Origin: Frankia alni ACN14a
GTDB taxonomy: Bacteria; Actinomycetota; Actinomycetes; Frankiales; Frankiaceae
Length of the DNA: 64,000 bases
Reading direction: 5' to 3'
NCBI RefSeq assembly: GCF_000058485.1
Contig: NC_008278.1
Span: forward strand, 5,698,962-5,762,961
Both the position numbers and the translations under genes were made by a program. The first letter of the stretch is position 1. Each line of letters begins with the position of its first letter. Positions 9,091 to 17,547 of the stretch are shown here, one piece after another. The notes beneath the pieces were generated by a model that had not been told where the DNA came from, ran no database searches, and worked only from the letters and a program-made list of their open reading frames with translations.

Positions 9091-9135
9091 TTGATCATTG
9101 ATCAAATCCACACTTTTCCCATAGAAAATTTGTGG
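9091..9135. promoter_or_regulatory. Perfect palindrome and hairpin 20 bp after tRNA-Asn
   Basis: TTGATCATTGATCAA (9091-9105) is a 15-bp palindrome around a central T. It is followed by a CCACA...TGTGG inverted repeat (9108-9135) enclosing TTTT/AAAA. The second element could end tRNA transcription, while the first could be a protein-binding site. Both are A/T-rich relative to the surroundings. Confidence 0.4.
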
Positions 9136-9612
9136 CGCGCTCCACAGACTCTCCGGCTGGATCATGGTCGCCGGGATGATCGAAAGCTTCCCGGATCCCG
9201 CCTCAAAGATCGGTGCTCTTCACTCCCGAGCCCAAGATCCAACGAGCGAGCACGGTCCGCTTCGATGGGCGATCCGGTGGCTACCGGCTCTGGAGACCAG
9301 CAGGAGCTGGAGGCAGCGGCTCCAGGTCTGATCGGCCGGCAGCGTCGGCCACCGCGCCAGCGCCGCGACACGTGTCACTGACCGGCCGCCCACCCGTCGC
9401 GACCGGCCGAGCCGCTTGGCCGAGCCCCTTGGTCGAGCCGTTGATCGGCGGCTTCGTCTGGCTCGGCGGGCTCGCGGGACCACGGATCGCCCGGCGGCGG
9501 GCCGCCTCGGCCGCCACGCCGACCGCCGACCGCCGACCGCCGACCGCCGAGGCTGCCGTCCCGACCGGCTACGGCAGTGGCCGGGACGGCAGCCGGCAAG
9601 CCGTCGGCCACG

Positions 9613-9648
9613 GCCTCGGCGTCCCAGATGGCCTCGGCGTCCCAGATG
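9613..9648 (+). repeat. Two exact 18-bp tandem copies
   Basis: GCCTCGGCGTCCCAGATG occurs at 9613-9630 and again at 9631-9648, followed by a partial third copy. It is non-coding by my reading. Confidence 0.85.
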
Positions 9649-9824
9649 GCCTCGGTGGCTCAGGTGCGGACACGCTTTGGGGTCGGAACCGGGACGAGCT
9701 CGGCGAGGAGGCCGCTCCGCGACTGCGGGTGTCGGTCGCCTTCGCCGAGCTCGCCAGGGGATGCCGCTCAGCCGATCAGCCGTTCGGCGGTCCCAGCCCG
9801 GTCCTGCCTTGGTTCAACCAGCGC

Positions 9825-11012
9825 TCAGGAGATGGCGTTCTTCGCGGTGGCGATGCCGTCTGGCGAGGTGGTCTGCAGGATGGTGTTGAGCTGGGTGTCC
9901 GACGGCGTGTACCCGAAGTGGTTCTTGTAGAAGTCGCGGGTGACCGACCGGAGGTCGACGTCGGCGAACAGCGACGGGTTGAGGACCTTCGCCACCCACT
10001 GCAGCTGCAGAGCCTGTTCGACGGTGTACTGGCCCCACGCGTACAACCCGCTGGGGTCGATGAACACCTTGTCCGACTTGACCGCCTTCAAATCGCTCCA
10101 GCCGCTGATCTTCGACAGGCCCGCCAGCACCGAGGCGCCGGTGTCGGCGGCCAGGCCCTGGTCACCGCCCGGCGTCTGGATGATCAGGTTGTCCGGGTTC
10201 CACTGCAACAGCTGTTCCATGGTCACGTTGACGCGACCACCGCTGATCCCCTTCGCCGCGTCCGTCCCGCCGGCCTTCGTGATCCACTGGTCGATCAGCG
10301 ACGATCCGCCCTGGACCACGATGTTGTTGCCGGTGTACGCCTCGATGTACACCACGGTCGGCTTGGTCGCCGCCTTCGCCAGCCGCGACGTCAGGGTGCT
10401 GTCGACCTTGTCGAAGTAGGCGTTGTACGCCTTCGCCCTGGCCACCGCGGCGCCACCGTAGGTCTCCCCGGCGACGGTGGTCGACTGCTGGAGCTGCGCG
10501 TACTTCGGGAAGAACATGGTGACCGCCGGGATCCCCGCGGCCTGGAACGGCTTCACCGTGTCACCCCCGGAGATGGCGGAGACCACGTCCGGCTTCTGGG
10601 CGAGCAGCTGCTCCATGTTCACGTTGCCGCTGTGGAACAGCTGCGGCACCTTCGTGATCGACGGCTGCACGGTCCGCAGGAACGGGATCGTGCTGACGTT
10701 CTGCGGGATCGCGACCAGCTTGTCGCCGACCCCGAGCATGATGTCGGCCACGACATGCGCCGGGAACTGCTCGGCGATGCGGTTGACCGTCGTCGGCACC
10801 GTCACCGTCGCACCCGACAGATCCGTCACGACGTGCGTGGCAGGCGTCGCGGGCGCCGCCGGCGTCGCACTGCTCTTGCCGCCGGCGTCGGCACTCGAGC
10901 CCCCCGAGCTCGAGCAGGCCGCCAGCGCGAACACGCTCGCGACACCGACCGCGACGGCGACCCGTGCCGGGCGGCGCGTCGTTCTTACCGACCATCCCCC
11001 CAAAGAACTCAC
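9825..11012 (-). CDS. Lipoprotein ABC substrate-binding protein of the siderophore/vitamin B12 (FecB/BtuF-like) class
   Basis: A 395-residue exported lipoprotein. Residues 1-33 are a signal peptide ending in the lipobox ALAAC (Cys33), followed by a Ser/Gly/Ala linker. The mature part has the periplasmic-binding fold of helical-backbone metal receptors: VTDLSGATVTVPTTVNRIA at the start, PDVVSAI and AGIPAVTMF in the first lobe, and WGQYTVEQALQLQWVAKVLNP at the C-terminus. It should capture an iron chelate, cobamide or similar ligand outside the cell for an ABC importer. No permease lies nearby; the only ATPase in the window is 34 kb away. I chose GTG 11012, which has GGGGGGA upstream; ATG 11108 is in frame. 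No iron box was found in front of it. Confidence 0.88.
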   Translation of the reverse strand: MSSLGGWSVRTTRRPARVAVAVGVASVFALAACSSSGGSSADAGGKSSATPAAPATPATHVVTDLSGATVTVPTTVNRIAEQFPAHVVADIMLGVGDKLVAIPQNVSTIPFLRTVQPSITKVPQLFHSGNVNMEQLLAQKPDVVSAISGGDTVKPFQAAGIPAVTMFFPKYAQLQQSTTVAGETYGGAAVARAKAYNAYFDKVDSTLTSRLAKAATKPTVVYIEAYTGNNIVVQGGSSLIDQWITKAGGTDAAKGISGGRVNVTMEQLLQWNPDNLIIQTPGGDQGLAADTGASVLAGLSKISGWSDLKAVKSDKVFIDPSGLYAWGQYTVEQALQLQWVAKVLNPSLFADVDLRSVTRDFYKNHFGYTPSDTQLNTILQTTSPDGIATAKNAIS

Positions 11013-11948
11013 TGACAGTCCCCCCGAACCGAGCGATTCACGCCGCTCGCCATTCCCTGAATAATCATGGGCGGAAGTTAGCAGCGAGAAAAGAGCGACG
11101 TCAAGCAAGATCTACCGCGATAAGACCGAGTAACGGTCTCATGAAGATGGTGTTTCGTCGGCCGCACCCGGCACTTCACCGAGGAAGCTCCAGCGATATT
11201 GTCAGCGCGCGTTTCAACCCCGCTCGACAATGCGGGCGCCCGAAGCCCGCGGATGCACCAGAATTTGGGCAGCCTGCGGACATCGACCGACCCGGAGATC
11301 GAGCGAGCCAAAGAAGCTCGTCACGGCACCGAGCGCCGAATGTGGTTATTTCTCTCTCAGCTGCTGCCGCGTTCCCGTGGATACCGCAGAACAGGATCGG
11401 CAGACAACTGATCGCACCGCGCGATCAGGGTCTCCTTACCGAAGATTTCTCCGACATGTGACATGCGAGAGCGCACGCGGACTCCTCCGCGACCAGGCCG
11501 AGATCTGCGGCGCGACCGTACGCCACAGCAGTCGACAGAAACCTGGTGCAGACAGCGCACGGATTCAGGAGCGAAGAGCACACCTGTCCACCAGCGCCGC
11601 CCGGAGCCGGCGTTCGCAAGTGTACTCGCACGACGTTCGCCGTGCGTTCGAGCCGGGCTCGCGATGGGCGGACGATGTCGCCGGGGGAAGGGCGAGAAAC
11701 CGGCCGGCCCTCGACCCGGCGGGCGTGCGGCGCGGGCGGGATGGCGGCACAGGCGCCCTCGGCCGCCGTTCGGACGCGAGGCGTCGGGGCCCGGCCAGGT
11801 GAGCTGTCGACTCGGTCCGACTATGCGGAAGCCCGGCGGCGGAGAATCGACTCGCACACACCGGATCACCGAGTCCGGGTGCCGTTCGCCGGCGCCGCCG
11901 CCAAAAAGCTGACTAATGACACTCGGGACGTGTGGACTCGCCGCGAGG
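11013..11948. other. Gene-free stretch between the substrate-binding protein and the hydrolase gene
   Basis: About 930 bases of lower GC than the flanks, especially 11090-11460. The open frames are arginine-rich, lack ribosome sites and resemble no family I know. It may be a decayed region; I see no repeat or RNA structure that can be named. Confidence 0.45.
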
Positions 11949-12695
11949 TCAGCCGGTGAGGTGGGCGCGCAGGAACGTCCAGATCCGCGGCCAGGCCGCC
12001 CTGGCCGCGGCGGGCCGGTAGGCGTCGCGGTCCGTCGCGAGGAACGCGTGGCCGGCGGCGGGGAAGCTGTGGAACTCGAAGGTCCTGCCGTGCTCGGTGA
12101 GCGCCGCGGCGAGGGCGGCGACCTCGGCCGGTGAGGGCATCCGGTCGTCGTCGCCGAACAGGCCGAGCAGCGGGCAGGACAGCCTTCCCGCCAGGTCGAC
12201 GATCGGCCGGACCCCGCGCAGCACGGAATCCTCCGGCGGCGTGGCGACGACGTAGGCGCCGTAGCAGTCGACGGCGGCGTCCAGATCGAGGCTGCACGCG
12301 GCGAGGAACGCCTGGCGCCCACCCGAGCAGAAGCCGATCACCGCCACCTTGCCGTTGGACGACGGCGACGACCGCAGCAGGCGCACCGCCGCGTCGACGT
12401 CCCCGACGAGCCGATCGTCGGGGACGCCGCCGCGGGCCCGCGCGAGGGCGGCGGCGTCCCCGGGGCTGGCGCCGGGAGCCTCCCGTGAGTACAGGTTCGG
12501 GCAGACGGCGAGGTAGCCGTGGGCGGCGAACCTGCGGGTGATCTCCTTCGTCGACTCGTCGTAGCCCGGCATGTGGTGGATCACGACGACGCCGCCCGCG
12601 GGTGACCCGTCGAGCGGCTCGGCGAGGTAGGCCTCGATGTCGTCGTCCCCGGCTCCCCGCATCGACACCGTCTGCGCGCGCAGGGCATCGCTCAC
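11949..12695 (-). CDS. Dienelactone hydrolase family protein
   Basis: A 248-residue alpha/beta hydrolase of the DLH class. The nucleophile elbow is GFCSGG, with Cys where most hydrolases have Ser, characteristic of dienelactone hydrolase. The acid is probably Asp in FGDDDRMP and the histidine lies in AGHAFL near the C-terminus. The N-terminal core VVVIHHMPGYDESTK supplies the oxyanion region. DLH enzymes open lactone rings in chlorocatechol-type pathways, but many homologues are broad carboxyl-ester hydrolases, so the substrate is open. The start is GTG 12695, with GGGGAG nine bases upstream; the longer frame would translate an 18-bp repeat array. It lies downstream of the phosphotransferase-like gene in the same direction and may be co-transcribed. 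Confidence 0.85.
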   Translation of the reverse strand: MSDALRAQTVSMRGAGDDDIEAYLAEPLDGSPAGGVVVIHHMPGYDESTKEITRRFAAHGYLAVCPNLYSREAPGASPGDAAALARARGGVPDDRLVGDVDAAVRLLRSSPSSNGKVAVIGFCSGGRQAFLAACSLDLDAAVDCYGAYVVATPPEDSVLRGVRPIVDLAGRLSCPLLGLFGDDDRMPSPAEVAALAAALTEHGRTFEFHSFPAAGHAFLATDRDAYRPAAARAAWPRIWTFLRAHLTG

Positions 12696-12709
12696 CGACG
12701 CTGCTCCCC

Positions 12710-12818
12710 TCGGCTCGTCCAGTCCACCCCTCGTCCACCCCACCCCGCTCGTCCAGCCCACCCCGCTCGTCCAGCCCACCCCGCTCGGTCAGCCCGCCCG
12801 GCTCGTTCAGCCCGCCCG
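12710..12818 (-). repeat. 18-bp minisatellite spanning a gene end and intergenic DNA
   Basis: About six units related to CGCTCGTCCAGCCCACCC. Two central units match exactly and the outer ones diverge. The array covers the gap between the hydrolase and phosphotransferase-like genes and includes the stop codon of the latter (12807-12809). Confidence 0.85.
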
Positions 12819-14039
12819 GTCGGCCCGTTTGCGGGCGAAGCGGGACATCATCGCGGTGAACTCGGGGGCCAGGTCCGGTTCCGGTTCGCCCAGCCAGCGG
12901 TAGAGCAGCAGGCCCGCCGGGTTGCGGATGTGCATGGCGGTGTCCGGGCGGGCCACGCCGCGGGCGATCGAGATGTCGGTCGAGCGGGCGCAGACGATGG
13001 CGAACCGCAACGCCGCCAGCAGCTTGTAGTAGGCCAGCTCCCGGGCGGGACGGCCGACCAGCCCCTCCCAGCGGGCGATCTGGGCGTCCTCGTCCGGCAC
13101 CCCGGGCAACGGCGGCGAGCCCAGGCCATGGCTGTAGAACTCGTCCATCATCAGCCACCAGCCGAGGTCGACCTCGGGCGGGCCGACCGCGGGGGTCTCC
13201 CAGTCGAGGACGGCGGCGACCGTCCCGTCGGGCGCGAACATCATGTTGCCGACCCGGGCGTCGCCCCAGCTCAGCGTCCGGTCGTCGTGGTCGGGACGCT
13301 CGCTTTCGACGTACTCCATCGCCCGGCTGAGCACGTCGAGTTCACGTTCGCCGCGGACCCAGTCGAACCAGTGTCGGGTCGCGGTGACGAGCTGCTGCAG
13401 CCCGGTCGGGCCGAGCGCGGGTGCCCAGAGGAACTCCAGCTCGCCGTGGACGGGGATGCGCCCGACGTCGACGAGGGTGCGCAGTCCGTTGTCCCACAGG
13501 GCGGCGCGCTGCGCCGGCGTCCACTCCAGCAGCCAGCCGGCCGCGTGGCAGCTCGGGATGTCCGAGAGCACCCGGCCCGGGACGTGGCTCATCACAAAGA
13601 ACGGCGAGCCGACCACCGCGGCATCCGGCTCGAAGGCGAGCACCCGCGGCACCGGCACCGACACCGACGCGGGTACCGACACCGACGCGGGCACTGGCAC
13701 CGACGCGGGCACGGACATTGGCGCGGGCACGGACATTGGCGCGGGCACGGACACCGGTGCGGCCGCAGCGATGGCCCGCAGGACGCGGCCCTCGCCGATG
13801 GTGTCCGGATGCTGGAACAACTGACGCCCGGTCGGCTGGATACGGATCACCAGGCGCTCGTCGCGTCGCTGGCCGTCGTCGTCCCATCGCACGGTGACGA
13901 TCACGGTTTCGTTGGACGTGCCCGCTTTCGGCCTGGACAGCCCCGCGACCTCCAGTGACGGCCGCTCCAGCGCCCGACGCAGCCAGCCGCCCAGGGTCCC
14001 CGCGAGCACGTTGTCGTCCCTGGTGGCGGTGACGCTCAT
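12807..14039 (-). CDS. Aminoglycoside-phosphotransferase-like (APH/ACAD10-type) kinase-fold protein
   Basis: A 410-residue protein of the APH phosphotransferase family. Visible signatures are the nucleotide-lobe start LSRPKAGTSNETVIVTV, the catalytic-loop equivalent WGDARVGNMMF (usual HGDxxxxN, with Trp in place of His) and the metal-binding DWE in VLDWETPAVGP. Family members near acyl-CoA genes are thought to phosphorylate hydroxyacyl or alcohol intermediates, as shown for ACAD10-type proteins. Residues 125-165 are a tandem repeat of PASVSV/PAPMSV-type hexapeptides inserted in the N-lobe, encoded by 18-bp units. I chose ATG 14039; an Arg-rich upstream extension to 14159 looks non-native. Probably in one unit with the AMP-ligase gene upstream. 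Confidence 0.85.
   Translation of the reverse strand: MSVTATRDDNVLAGTLGGWLRRALERPSLEVAGLSRPKAGTSNETVIVTVRWDDDGQRRDERLVIRIQPTGRQLFQHPDTIGEGRVLRAIAAAAPVSVPAPMSVPAPMSVPASVPVPASVSVPASVSVPVPRVLAFEPDAAVVGSPFFVMSHVPGRVLSDIPSCHAAGWLLEWTPAQRAALWDNGLRTLVDVGRIPVHGELEFLWAPALGPTGLQQLVTATRHWFDWVRGERELDVLSRAMEYVESERPDHDDRTLSWGDARVGNMMFAPDGTVAAVLDWETPAVGPPEVDLGWWLMMDEFYSHGLGSPPLPGVPDEDAQIARWEGLVGRPARELAYYKLLAALRFAIVCARSTDISIARGVARPDTAMHIRNPAGLLLYRWLGEPEPDLAPEFTAMMSRFARKRADRAG
13651..13760 (-). repeat. 18-bp tandem repeat inside the phosphotransferase-like gene
   Basis: About six units of the form GGCACCGACGCGGGCACC, with variants carrying ACATTGGC. They encode alternating Pro/Val/Ser/Ala hexapeptides. Two neighbouring units carrying GGACATTGGC are identical, suggesting recent slippage. 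Confidence 0.85.
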
Positions 14040-14159
14040 GGCTGCCCCGTTCCCTCCGAGTCTCGGCGACCTACGCATGCGCCGACGACGGCGTCGAAAA
14101 GGTAATGAGCCGACGATGTCGATAGGCTGTCGATGCAATCGCCTTCGGCCGCACGACAT

Positions 14160-15767
14160 TCAGTGCGCGAAACGGGCGGTCAGGTCGCGCTTCACGACCT
14201 TTCCCATGGCATTACGCGGCAGCTCGGGCACGAGCTCGAGCTGCTCGGGAAGCTTGCGATTGTTCAGCCCCTGCGCGCGCAGGTGGGCGCAGAGGGTGGC
14301 CAGATCCGGCGGGTCGGCCGGGTCGGCGGGCACCACCACGGCGCACACCCGCTCGCCGGAGGAGGCATCGGGCAGGCCGACGACGGCCACCTCGCCCACC
14401 GCCGGATGGCCGAGGAGCAGCTCCTCCAGTTCCCGGGCGGAGACGTTCTCGCCCTTGCGGATGATGACGTCCTTGATCCGTCCGGTGATGCGCAGGTAGC
14501 CGTCCTCGTCGAGGGTGCCGAGGTCGCCGGTGCGCAGGAAGCCCTTGGCGTCGAAGGCGTCCCGGTCCGCGGCGGCGTCGACGTAGCCGACCATGAGCTG
14601 CGGGCCGCGCACCCGGATCTCGCCGACCTCCCCGGCGGCCGCGGGCGTGGCGTCGTCGAGCATGACGACGATCTCGACGTCGAGACCCGCGCAGCCCTCG
14701 GTGCTCGCATGCTGGGAGTCGGTGTCGTCGTGGCGACCCCAGGTGACGAAGGGGCACTCGGTCAGGCCGTACCCGGAGATCACCCCGACGCCGCCGAGCA
14801 GCTCCTTGACCTCGAAGTGCAGCGCCTCCGGCCGGCCCGCGCCCCCGCACAGTGCCGCCCGGGCCAACGGGAACAGCGGTACGGCCGGCTGGCGACGCTG
14901 GCGCGCCAGGTAGGCCTGCAGCATCTGCGTGCCCGCCCCGACGAGCGTCACCCCCGCCGCCGCGAGGGCGTCCGGTGTGGACGCCGGATCGAAACCACGA
15001 CTCACGATCACGCCACAGCCGGTCTGCAGGCCGGTGAGCAGGTGCGTGATTCCACCGATGTGGGAGATCGGCAGCAGGATCGGCAGTCGGTCCGTGGGGA
15101 CGACGGCGAGATGGTCGCAGAACGTCGCCGAGGCGGCCAGCAGGCCCTGGTCGGTGTGCCGGGCCCCCTTCGGATCCGAGGTTGTCCCCGAGGTGTAGAA
15201 GATCCACCGCACGGGCACGACAGGCTCGGTCGACGAGACGGCGGCCCCGCCCGAGCCCCGTCCGGGCGAGACCTCCCCCGGCACGGCCACGCCCGGCACG
15301 GCCTCCCCCGGCGAGATGTCCCGCGGCGCGGTGTCCACGGGCGAGGCGGTGTCGACGACGTGCACGGCCAGACCGGGCACCGCCGCGGCGGCCGTCCGCG
15401 CCAGTGCCGCATGGTCGACGCCGCGGAAGGCGCTCGGGACCAACAGCAGCTCGCTGCCGGCCTGCCGGCAGACAAAGGTGATCTCCCGCTCGCGCAGCAT
15501 CATGATCAGCGGGTTCTGCACCGCACCGAGTCGGGCCAGCGCGAGGCAGACCACGACCGTGTCGATCGTGTTGGGCAGTTGCCACGACACGACCGAGCCC
15601 GGCCCGACGCCGAGCGCGCGCAGGCGCACGGCGGCCGCCTCGGCGCGGTCGCGTAGCTCGCGAAACGTCAGATGCCGCCGGTGCTCGTCGATGACGGCCA
15701 GGCCGTCCGGCGAGGCCGCGGCGCGCGCCTCGACCAGCTCCCATGTGCTGTCGGCGGTGAGAACCAC
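14160..15767 (-). CDS. AMP-forming acyl-CoA synthetase/ligase (ANL superfamily)
   Basis: A 535-residue acyl-adenylating enzyme that activates a carboxylic acid with ATP and CoA. The phosphate-binding loop is FYTSGTTSDPKG, motif A5 is YGLTECPF, the hinge-region block is RTGDLGTLDEDGYLRITGR, then KDVIIRKGENVS, and the C-terminal catalytic lysine is in GKVVKRDL. Insertion of about 30 Pro/Gly/Val-rich residues (around 165-195) precedes the P-loop. The true start is GTG 15767 with GGAG seven bases upstream; the frame stays open far upstream across the divergent aldehyde dehydrogenase gene, but that is antisense. It sits head-to-head with the aldehyde dehydrogenase, so the two may share control. 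Substrate is unknown. Confidence 0.93.
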   Translation of the reverse strand: MVLTADSTWELVEARAAASPDGLAVIDEHRRHLTFRELRDRAEAAAVRLRALGVGPGSVVSWQLPNTIDTVVVCLALARLGAVQNPLIMMLREREITFVCRQAGSELLLVPSAFRGVDHAALARTAAAAVPGLAVHVVDTASPVDTAPRDISPGEAVPGVAVPGEVSPGRGSGGAAVSSTEPVVPVRWIFYTSGTTSDPKGARHTDQGLLAASATFCDHLAVVPTDRLPILLPISHIGGITHLLTGLQTGCGVIVSRGFDPASTPDALAAAGVTLVGAGTQMLQAYLARQRRQPAVPLFPLARAALCGGAGRPEALHFEVKELLGGVGVISGYGLTECPFVTWGRHDDTDSQHASTEGCAGLDVEIVVMLDDATPAAAGEVGEIRVRGPQLMVGYVDAAADRDAFDAKGFLRTGDLGTLDEDGYLRITGRIKDVIIRKGENVSARELEELLLGHPAVGEVAVVGLPDASSGERVCAVVVPADPADPPDLATLCAHLRAQGLNNRKLPEQLELVPELPRNAMGKVVKRDLTARFAH

Positions 15768-15877
15768 TCGATCACTCCAGGATTGCGGGTAATGGGACCC
15801 GGCGCCATGACGGAACCCTCGCACGGAAATAGGTTCGGCACGCCTTCGAACCTCGCATCGACAGCAAAGAGAAATCA

Positions 15878-15907
15878 TTGAATGCCCGCGGACGAGGATC
15901 CTAGAAT
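15878..15907 (+). promoter_or_regulatory. Predicted sigma-70-type promoter of the aldehyde dehydrogenase operon
   Basis: TTGAAT (15878-15883), an 18-base spacer and TAGAAT (15902-15907) form a good vegetative promoter. Transcription would start near 15914, with the GAGGAG ribosome site at 15931-15936 and the GTG start at 15942. Confidence 0.6.
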
Positions 15908-15941
15908 TCGGCGCGGAATCCGGGACGACCGAGGAGTCGGT

Positions 15942-17390
15942 GTGCGCGAACATCGGGAGCTGTTCATCGACGGCCGGTGGGTCGGCGCCACGACGGAGGA
16001 GACGCTGGCCGTGGTCTCGCCGGCCACCGAGGAGACCATCGGTGTGGTCGCGGCGGCCGGCATCGGCGACGTCGACCGGGCCGTGGCCGCCGCGCGGCGC
16101 GCGCTGGACGACGGCCCCTGGGCTCGCGCGACCCCACCGCAACGGGTGGCGGCGCTGGTGCGGCTGGCCGACGCGCTGCGCGCCCGGGCCGACGAGCTCG
16201 CCGAGGTGCTCACGGCGGAGGTCGGCTCGCCCCGGTCCTGGTCGCAGCCCTACCAGGTGGGCACCGCCCTGGCGGCGTTCGACGCCTTCGCCGCGCTGGC
16301 CGGGGACTACCCGTGGGCGGACGAGCGGCCGGCGGCGCACGGCTCGGTGCTGGTCCGGCGGCTGCCCGTGGGCGTCGTCGGGGCCGTCGTCCCGTGGAAC
16401 GCACCGCTGTTCATCACCGCCCTCAAGCTCGGCCCGGCCCTGGTCGCGGGCTGCACGGTCGTGTTGAAGCCGGCTCCGGCGGCGCCGGTGTGGTCCTACC
16501 TGTTCGCCGAGGCGGTCGTCGAGGCGGGCCTGCCGCCCGGGGTGGTCAACATCGTGCCCGCCGGGACCGCGGCGAGCGAGTACCTCGTCGGCCATCCCGG
16601 CGTCGACAAGGTCACCTTCACCGGCTCGACGGCGGTGGGTCGGCGCATCGGCGAGGTCTGCGGCCGTGACCTGCGCCGGTGCACCCTGGAGCTGGGCGGG
16701 AAGTCGGCGGCGATTCTGCTGGACGACGTGTCGCTGACCCGCCGGACGGTCACCACGCTCACCTTCGGCGCGATGGCGAACTCCGGCCAGGTCTGCATGG
16801 CCCAGACCCGCATCCTGGCCCCCCGCTCGCGCTACTCCGAGGTGGTCGACGCGCTGGCCGAGCGGGTGGCCGCGCTGCGCGTCGGCGACCCGACCGAGCC
16901 GAAGACCCAGATCGGCCCGGTCATCTCGGCGTCCGCGCGGGCCCGGATCGAGGCGCACCTCGCCCGCGCGCGGACCGACGGCGCCCGGGTCGCCGCCGGC
17001 GGGGGCCGGCCGGCCGGGCTCGACCGGGGCTGGTTCGTCGAGCCGACGCTGCTGGCCGGGGTCGGCAACGACGCCCCGGTCGCCCGGGAGGAGATCTTCG
17101 GCCCGGTGGCGGTGGTGATCCCCTACGACGGCGTCGAGGAGGCCGTCACCCTGGCCAACGACTCCGACTACGGCCTGGCCGGGTCGGTGTGGAGCGAGGA
17201 CCCCGAGCGGGCGGGGCGCGTCGCCGCGCGGCTGCGCACCGGCTCGGTCGCCGTGAACTCGCCGGCGCCGCTGGACCCGGGCAGCCCGTTCGGCGGAATG
17301 GGCGCGTCCGGCATCGGGCGCGAGGGCGGCCCCGAGGGCGTCGACGCCTTCGTGGAGCTCCAGTCGATCATCCGGCCCGCCGACGGCTGA
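15942..17390 (+). CDS. NAD(P)-dependent aldehyde dehydrogenase
   Basis: A 482-residue ALDH superfamily enzyme that oxidises an aldehyde to its acid. The cofactor segment VVPWNAPLFI is present, as are FTGSTAVGRRI, the general-base Glu in LELGGKS (about residue 249) and the catalytic Cys in NSGQVCMAQ (about 284), followed by EEIFGPVAVV. Length fits the family. I prefer GTG 15942, five bases after GAGGAG, over ATG 15882, which has no ribosome site and lies at the promoter. It starts the run ALDH, alcohol dehydrogenase, P450, crotonase, consistent with stepwise hydroxylation, oxidation to aldehyde and oxidation to acid. The divergent ligase would then make the CoA ester. Confidence 0.95.
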   Translation: MREHRELFIDGRWVGATTEETLAVVSPATEETIGVVAAAGIGDVDRAVAAARRALDDGPWARATPPQRVAALVRLADALRARADELAEVLTAEVGSPRSWSQPYQVGTALAAFDAFAALAGDYPWADERPAAHGSVLVRRLPVGVVGAVVPWNAPLFITALKLGPALVAGCTVVLKPAPAAPVWSYLFAEAVVEAGLPPGVVNIVPAGTAASEYLVGHPGVDKVTFTGSTAVGRRIGEVCGRDLRRCTLELGGKSAAILLDDVSLTRRTVTTLTFGAMANSGQVCMAQTRILAPRSRYSEVVDALAERVAALRVGDPTEPKTQIGPVISASARARIEAHLARARTDGARVAAGGGRPAGLDRGWFVEPTLLAGVGNDAPVAREEIFGPVAVVIPYDGVEEAVTLANDSDYGLAGSVWSEDPERAGRVAARLRTGSVAVNSPAPLDPGSPFGGMGASGIGREGGPEGVDAFVELQSIIRPADG

Positions 17391-17400
17391 GTCTCCACCG

Positions 17401-17448
17401 ACCCGCACCCGCACCCGCACCCGCACCCGCACCCGCACCCGCACCCGC
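17401..17448 (+). repeat. Eight perfect hexamer repeats after the aldehyde dehydrogenase gene
   Basis: ACCCGC is repeated eight times without error, starting 11 bases after the aldehyde dehydrogenase stop. It lies in the 157-bp gap before the alcohol dehydrogenase. Perfect short repeats of this kind mutate readily by slippage. Confidence 0.95.
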
Positions 17449-17459
17449 ACCGGGATTAG

Positions 17460-17523
17460 AACCGCACGAGACCGAAACCGCACGAACCCGAAACCGCACG
17501 AACCCCAAACCACACGAAACGAG
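17460..17523 (+). repeat. Four 16-bp repeats in the alcohol dehydrogenase leader
   Basis: AACCGCACGA recurs at 17460, 17476 and 17492, with the variant AACCACACGA at 17508, a strict 16-bp period. The array ends about 20 bases before the GTG start of the alcohol dehydrogenase. Confidence 0.85.
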
Positions 17524-17547
17524 AGCACGAAACCGAGAGAAGGTGCC

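Larger units (their letters stand above)
9071..9824. other. Gene-free stretch after tRNA-Asn
   Basis: About 750 bases. It holds a perfect 15-bp palindrome (9091-9105), an adjacent hairpin (9108-9135), a run of GACCGCC units at 9525-9560 and an 18-bp duplication at 9613-9648. The open frames show no homology I recognise. No integrase or duplicated tRNA 3' end was found here. Confidence 0.5.

Noticed and set aside
8998-9135. Integrated element at tRNA-Asn
   Set aside because: No integrase, no repeated tRNA 3' end and no phage or ICE genes are found near it in this window.
9213-11015. Plus-strand frame across the lipoprotein gene
   Set aside because: Antisense of a clear lipoprotein substrate-binding protein.
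12710-12818. CRISPR-like array
   Set aside because: The 18-bp units are contiguous with no unique spacers; it is a minisatellite. No cas gene is present in the window.
14160-17528. A 1122-codon open minus-strand frame
   Set aside because: Only 14160-15767 encodes the AMP ligase. The rest is antisense to the aldehyde dehydrogenase gene and its 3' repeats; high GC keeps the frame open.
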